Shown here piece after piece: positions 20,703 to 23,059 of a stretch of DNA of 23,059 nt (positions are counted from its first letter, which is position 1; each line of letters opens with the position of its first letter). The notes under the pieces were generated by a model that did not search any database, was not told where the DNA came from, and saw only the letters and a program-made list of their open reading frames with translations. The stretch spans positions 1 to 23,059 of the forward strand of contig VBLZ01000101.1 of NCBI GenBank assembly GCA_005878515.1. The letters are read 5' to 3'. The position numbers were made by a program, and so were the translations under genes. The DNA is from Methanobacteriota archaeon. GTDB lineage: Archaea > Thermoplasmatota > Thermoplasmata > RBG-16-68-12.

Positions 20703-21760
20703 CGGAAGCAATCCGGCCCAAATACCCGATGGGTAAGGTGAGTCGTGCGTTCTTTGAGAATGTAATCGCGCACCATTTGGGTGCGAGACGAAAAGACATT
20801 GCCGTCGGTCCCGCCAACGGCGTGGACATCGGCGTCGTCCGGCTTCCGGATCGGCGCGCCCTCCTGTCGACGACGGACCCGATCTACATCGTGCCTCAGT
20901 ACGGTTGGGAGCGGGCCGCATGGTTCGCATTTCACATCCTCGCATCCGATCTGACGACGTCGGGCGTCGCGCCGCAGTACATCACGATGGATTGGAATCT
21001 GCCGATGGACATCGAGGACGACGAAATCGAGACGATGCTCCGAGTTGTCGATCGCGAATCGAAGAAATACGGCGCCGCAATCGTGACGGGCCATACCGGC
21101 CGCTACGAGGGCTGCGCGTTCCCGATGGTCGGGGGGGCGACGTTCCTTGCCATTGCGTCGAAGGACGGCTGGGTCACCGCCAACATGGCGAAGCCGGGGA
21201 ATCATCTTCTGGTGACGAAGACGGCGGCTCTCGAGGCGACCGCCATCCTAGCGAACACCTTCCCGGACCTCGTGGAGCGGAGGCTCGGCACGGACACGAC
21301 GAAGCGCGCCCGCGCGCTCTTCGAATCCATGAGTACGGTCGATGATGCGTTGGCCGCCGCGTCCGTCGGAGTACGAAAGTACGGCGTCTGGGCGATGCAC
21401 GACGCGACGGAGGGCGGGGTCCGGAACGCGGTCTGGGAGATGGCGCAAGCCTCCGGCCTTGGAGTCGACGTGGATCTGACGACGGTGCATCTGGATCCGG
21501 CCGTCGCGGAAGTCTCCAAGCTCTTCGGCATGGACCCGTTGGACGCGATCAGCGAAGGGACCCTCCTCATCGCGGTCGACTCGGACGCCGCACAGGAGGT
21601 CATCGCACGCCTGGAGAAGGAAGACATCCTTGCGAAGGACATTGGCCGATTCACGAAAAAGGGCCAAGCCTGCCGGGATCGTGGAAAACCCTTCCACCCC
21701 GCGGACCGCGATCCGTTTTGGGTCGCCTTCAGCCGCGCCCTCATCGGGGAGATCTCCTGA
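20699..21760 (+). CDS. AIR-synthase-fold enzyme (ThiL/HypE/PurM superfamily) in the thiamine operon
   Basis: A 353-residue protein with the two-domain AIRS fold of PurM, ThiL, HypE and SelD. The N-terminal domain has LGARRKDIAVGPANGVDIGVV, LLSTTDPIYIVPQYG, an ILASDLTTSGVAPQYITMD block (the 'nDi...Ga.P' motif) and VTGHTGRYEGCAFPMVGG at the 'GDTk' position. The C-terminal domain has PGNHLLVTKTAALEATAIL, GVWAMHDATEGGVRNAVWEMA and EGTLLIAVD. The HypE C-terminal cysteine motif is missing (it ends FSRALIGEIS), which argues against hydrogenase maturation. It overlaps the transporter (ATGA) and thiE, and lies under a TPP riboswitch. ThiL, the thiamine-phosphate kinase, has this fold, so a kinase step in thiamine synthesis is a reasonable inference, but the sequence is not typical ThiL. 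Fold call is firm; reaction is open. Confidence 0.85.
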   Translation: MTEAIRPKYPMGKVSRAFFENVIAHHLGARRKDIAVGPANGVDIGVVRLPDRRALLSTTDPIYIVPQYGWERAAWFAFHILASDLTTSGVAPQYITMDWNLPMDIEDDEIETMLRVVDRESKKYGAAIVTGHTGRYEGCAFPMVGGATFLAIASKDGWVTANMAKPGNHLLVTKTAALEATAILANTFPDLVERRLGTDTTKRARALFESMSTVDDALAAASVGVRKYGVWAMHDATEGGVRNAVWEMAQASGLGVDVDLTTVHLDPAVAEVSKLFGMDPLDAISEGTLLIAVDSDAAQEVIARLEKEDILAKDIGRFTKKGQACRDRGKPFHPADRDPFWVAFSRALIGEIS

Positions 21761-22413
21761 CCCCAAACCCTCCGCGAGGACAGCGCCTCGGCGGCGTATA
21801 CCTCGTCGCGTCGGCGCAGAAACCGGTCACTCGCTTGCTTGCGACCGTCACAGCGGCCCTCGAAGGCGGCATCTCGGCGGTTCAACTACGCGAAAAAGGG
21901 GCCTACTCTCCGGAGGAGCAGATCGCCGCGGGCCGGGGTCTGCGGGAACTTTCGCACGGCTTTGACGTCCCGTTTCTCGTGAACGACGATCCGGAACTCG
22001 CTCGCCGCCTCGACGCGGACGGAGTCCACGTCGGACGCGACGATCCCTCCCCTCGAATCGCACGTGCGATCCTCGGGCTGAAGGCGATCATCGGCGTCAC
22101 CGTGTACGGAAATCCCGGCGAGGAGTCGTCGGCCGCGGAGAGCGGCGCGGATTACCTCGCCTGCGGACCATTCTTTCCAAGCCCGACAAAGCCGGACGAG
22201 CCCGTGCTGCCGTTGCACACCCTCGACGCGGTCGTGCACCGTTCGACGCTCCCCGTGTTCGCCATCGGCGGGGTGAATGCGGAGAACGCCGGCCTGCTGG
22301 CGCGCCACCGAGTCGCCGGCGTGGCTGTCGTATCGGCCATCATGGACGCGCCGGATCCACGGCACGCGACGGAGGCGATCCGACGTGCGTTTTCGGGGGC
22401 TTCGCGTACGTGA
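21757..22413 (+). CDS. thiE: Thiamine-phosphate synthase
   Basis: ThiE couples HMP-pyrophosphate with the thiazole phosphate to give thiamine phosphate. The TIM-barrel motifs are all present: GVYLVAS (first strand), ISAVQLREKG, PFLVNDDPELARRLDADGVHVG, DYLACGPFFPSPTKPD and VFAIGGVNAEN. No ATG or GTG exists in frame. CTG 21757 overlaps the upstream stop (CTGA, like an ATGA junction) and follows GGGGAG (21746-21751) at five-base spacing, so I list it, giving 218 residues. TTG 21718 would add 13 residues and overlap the previous gene by 43 bp. It is the last gene of the TPP-riboswitch operon. Most archaea use ThiN fused to ThiD instead, so a stand-alone ThiE is notable though not unique. Confidence 0.92.
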   Translation: MTPNPPRGQRLGGVYLVASAQKPVTRLLATVTAALEGGISAVQLREKGAYSPEEQIAAGRGLRELSHGFDVPFLVNDDPELARRLDADGVHVGRDDPSPRIARAILGLKAIIGVTVYGNPGEESSAAESGADYLACGPFFPSPTKPDEPVLPLHTLDAVVHRSTLPVFAIGGVNAENAGLLARHRVAGVAVVSAIMDAPDPRHATEAIRRAFSGASRT

Positions 22414-22430
22414 CGCGTGCGACGCACGCG
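22414..22430. terminator. Perfect inverted repeat right after thiE
   Basis: CGCGTGCG-A-CGCACGCG has eight-base arms around one central base and begins at the first base after the thiE TGA. As RNA it could fold into a stem of about seven pairs; as DNA it could be a binding site. The position suggests a 3'-end signal for the thiamine operon; there is no T-tract. Confidence 0.35.
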
Positions 22431-22486
22431 CACTCGAAGAAACGCGCGCGCGAGGAATCATCGGCGGGAACATCCAGCGACAAACG

Positions 22487-22494
22487 GTTAAATA
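22487..22494 (+). promoter_or_regulatory. TATA box for the topoisomerase gene
   Basis: GGTTAAAT, read within AAACGGTTAAATAG, is centred about 29 nt before GTG 22520 with no Shine-Dalgarno between, so the transcript should be nearly leaderless. Confidence 0.55.
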
Positions 22495-22519
22495 GAGCCC
22501 CTTGCGTGCGAGCCTTTCC

Positions 22520-23059
22520 GTGCGCCGACTCATTGTGACGGAGAAGTTCAACGCCTCGATCCGGATCGCGACGATCCTCAGCGGCGGAAAATCGAAGCGG
22601 TCGTATGTGGAAGGGACGCCTGTCTTCGAATTCACTCAGGGCGAAGACCGCGTCCAGGTGGTCGGCCTCCGCGGACACATCATCAACCTCGACTATCCGG
22701 ACGCCCTCAACGACTGGGCGCGGGTCGACCTCAAGGAACTCGTCTGGGCGGAGCCCCAGAAGGTTGTGACCGCAGGGAAGATCGGCGCGGCCCTCAAGGT
22801 CCTGGCGGCTCAAGCGGACGAAGTCGTCATCGCGACCGATTTCGACCGGGAGGGCGAGCTCATCGGCGTCGAGGCCCTCGGGCTCGTCCGCGAGGCCCGA
22901 CCGGAGATCCGCGTGCGCCGGGCCCGGTTTTCCGCGCTCACGAAATGGGACATCGAAGACGCGTTCGCGAACCTCGTCGACGTCGACTACCCGCTCGCGT
23001 GGTCCGCCGAGTCCCGACAATCGGTCGACCTGGCGTGGGGTGCCGTCCTGACGCGCTTC
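22520..23059 (+). CDS. topA: Type IA DNA topoisomerase (topoisomerase I), N-terminal part
   Basis: The first 180 residues of a type IA topoisomerase, cut by the window end. It begins MRRLIVTEKFNASIRIATIL, the TOPRIM first strand with its catalytic Glu8. VGLRGHIINLDYP is the next motif, and VVIATDFDREGELIG supplies the TOPRIM DxDxxE acidic residues (Asp107, Asp109, Glu111). RRARFSALTKWDIEDAF leads into domain II, and ESRQSVDLAWGAVLTR is the conserved 'R...D...G...TR' motif. The enzyme relaxes negatively supercoiled DNA through a 5'-phosphotyrosine. The active-site Tyr lies beyond the window. GTG 22520 gives the canonical N-terminus. The short N-terminus shows this is not the topoisomerase half of a reverse gyrase. 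Confidence 0.93.
   Translation, partial: MRRLIVTEKFNASIRIATILSGGKSKRSYVEGTPVFEFTQGEDRVQVVGLRGHIINLDYPDALNDWARVDLKELVWAEPQKVVTAGKIGAALKVLAAQADEVVIATDFDREGELIGVEALGLVREARPEIRVRRARFSALTKWDIEDAFANLVDVDYPLAWSAESRQSVDLAWGAVLTRF

Noticed and set aside
20699..21760. HypE hydrogenase maturation factor
   Set aside because: The C-terminal cysteine motif required by HypE is absent, and there are no hydrogenase or other hyp genes nearby.

Overview
The window is gene-dense, high-GC archaeal chromosome. The archaeal assignment rests on several independent signals: both subunits of the archaea-specific Glu-tRNA(Gln) amidotransferase (GatD, GatE); an RPA with the euryarchaeal C-x2-C-x8-C-x2-H zinc finger followed by its RPA-associated partner; a DUF504 protein; KaiC-like ATPases; and TATA-like boxes placed 24-34 nt upstream of start codons that often lack a Shine-Dalgarno. 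A TPP riboswitch is present. Among archaea these are known mainly from the Thermoplasmata lineage, so a high-GC member of Thermoplasmatota is my best inference, but the sequence alone does not prove it. Layout: (1) 1-803, two tandem copies of a small membrane protein, the first cut by the window edge. (2) 938-6905, translation and unknown genes: DUF504 on the minus strand, divergent gatD, three small unknown genes, gatE, a possible 15-residue lysine-rich microprotein, and an M55 D-aminopeptidase-like gene. (3) 6963-9676, an unknown conserved-looking protein, a membrane-anchored protein with two RanBP2-type zinc fingers, and on the minus strand a GNAT-SDR gene pair. (4) 9763-12494, the RPA / RPA-associated pair and a minus-strand membrane protein with a C-terminal zinc ribbon. 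(5) 12853-15137, two adjacent KaiC-family proteins, the first with a destroyed Walker A motif, then a DJ-1/PfpI-family protein. (6) 15234-19132, central metabolism: purC, ilvE and the sucC-sucD operon. (7) 19170-22413, a thiamine operon: TPP riboswitch, NCS1-family transporter, an AIR-synthase-fold enzyme and ThiE, with overlapping reading frames. (8) 22520-end, the N-terminus of a type IA topoisomerase. How the genes work together: GatD and GatE form one enzyme although three other genes lie between them. RPA and its partner are translationally coupled and should form one ssDNA-binding complex. SucC and SucD form succinyl-CoA synthetase. The thiamine operon would import a thiamine precursor and join its two halves, and the AIRS-fold protein is a good candidate for a missing phosphorylation step. 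The two KaiC-like proteins may form a heteromer in which only one subunit hydrolyses ATP. The most interesting points are the unassigned AIRS-fold enzyme in the TPP operon, the active/inactive KaiC pair, the membrane-anchored RanBP2-type zinc fingers, the SDR lacking its catalytic Tyr/Lys, and several genes whose best start is not ATG or GTG. I saw no tRNA, rRNA, CRISPR array or insertion sequence.
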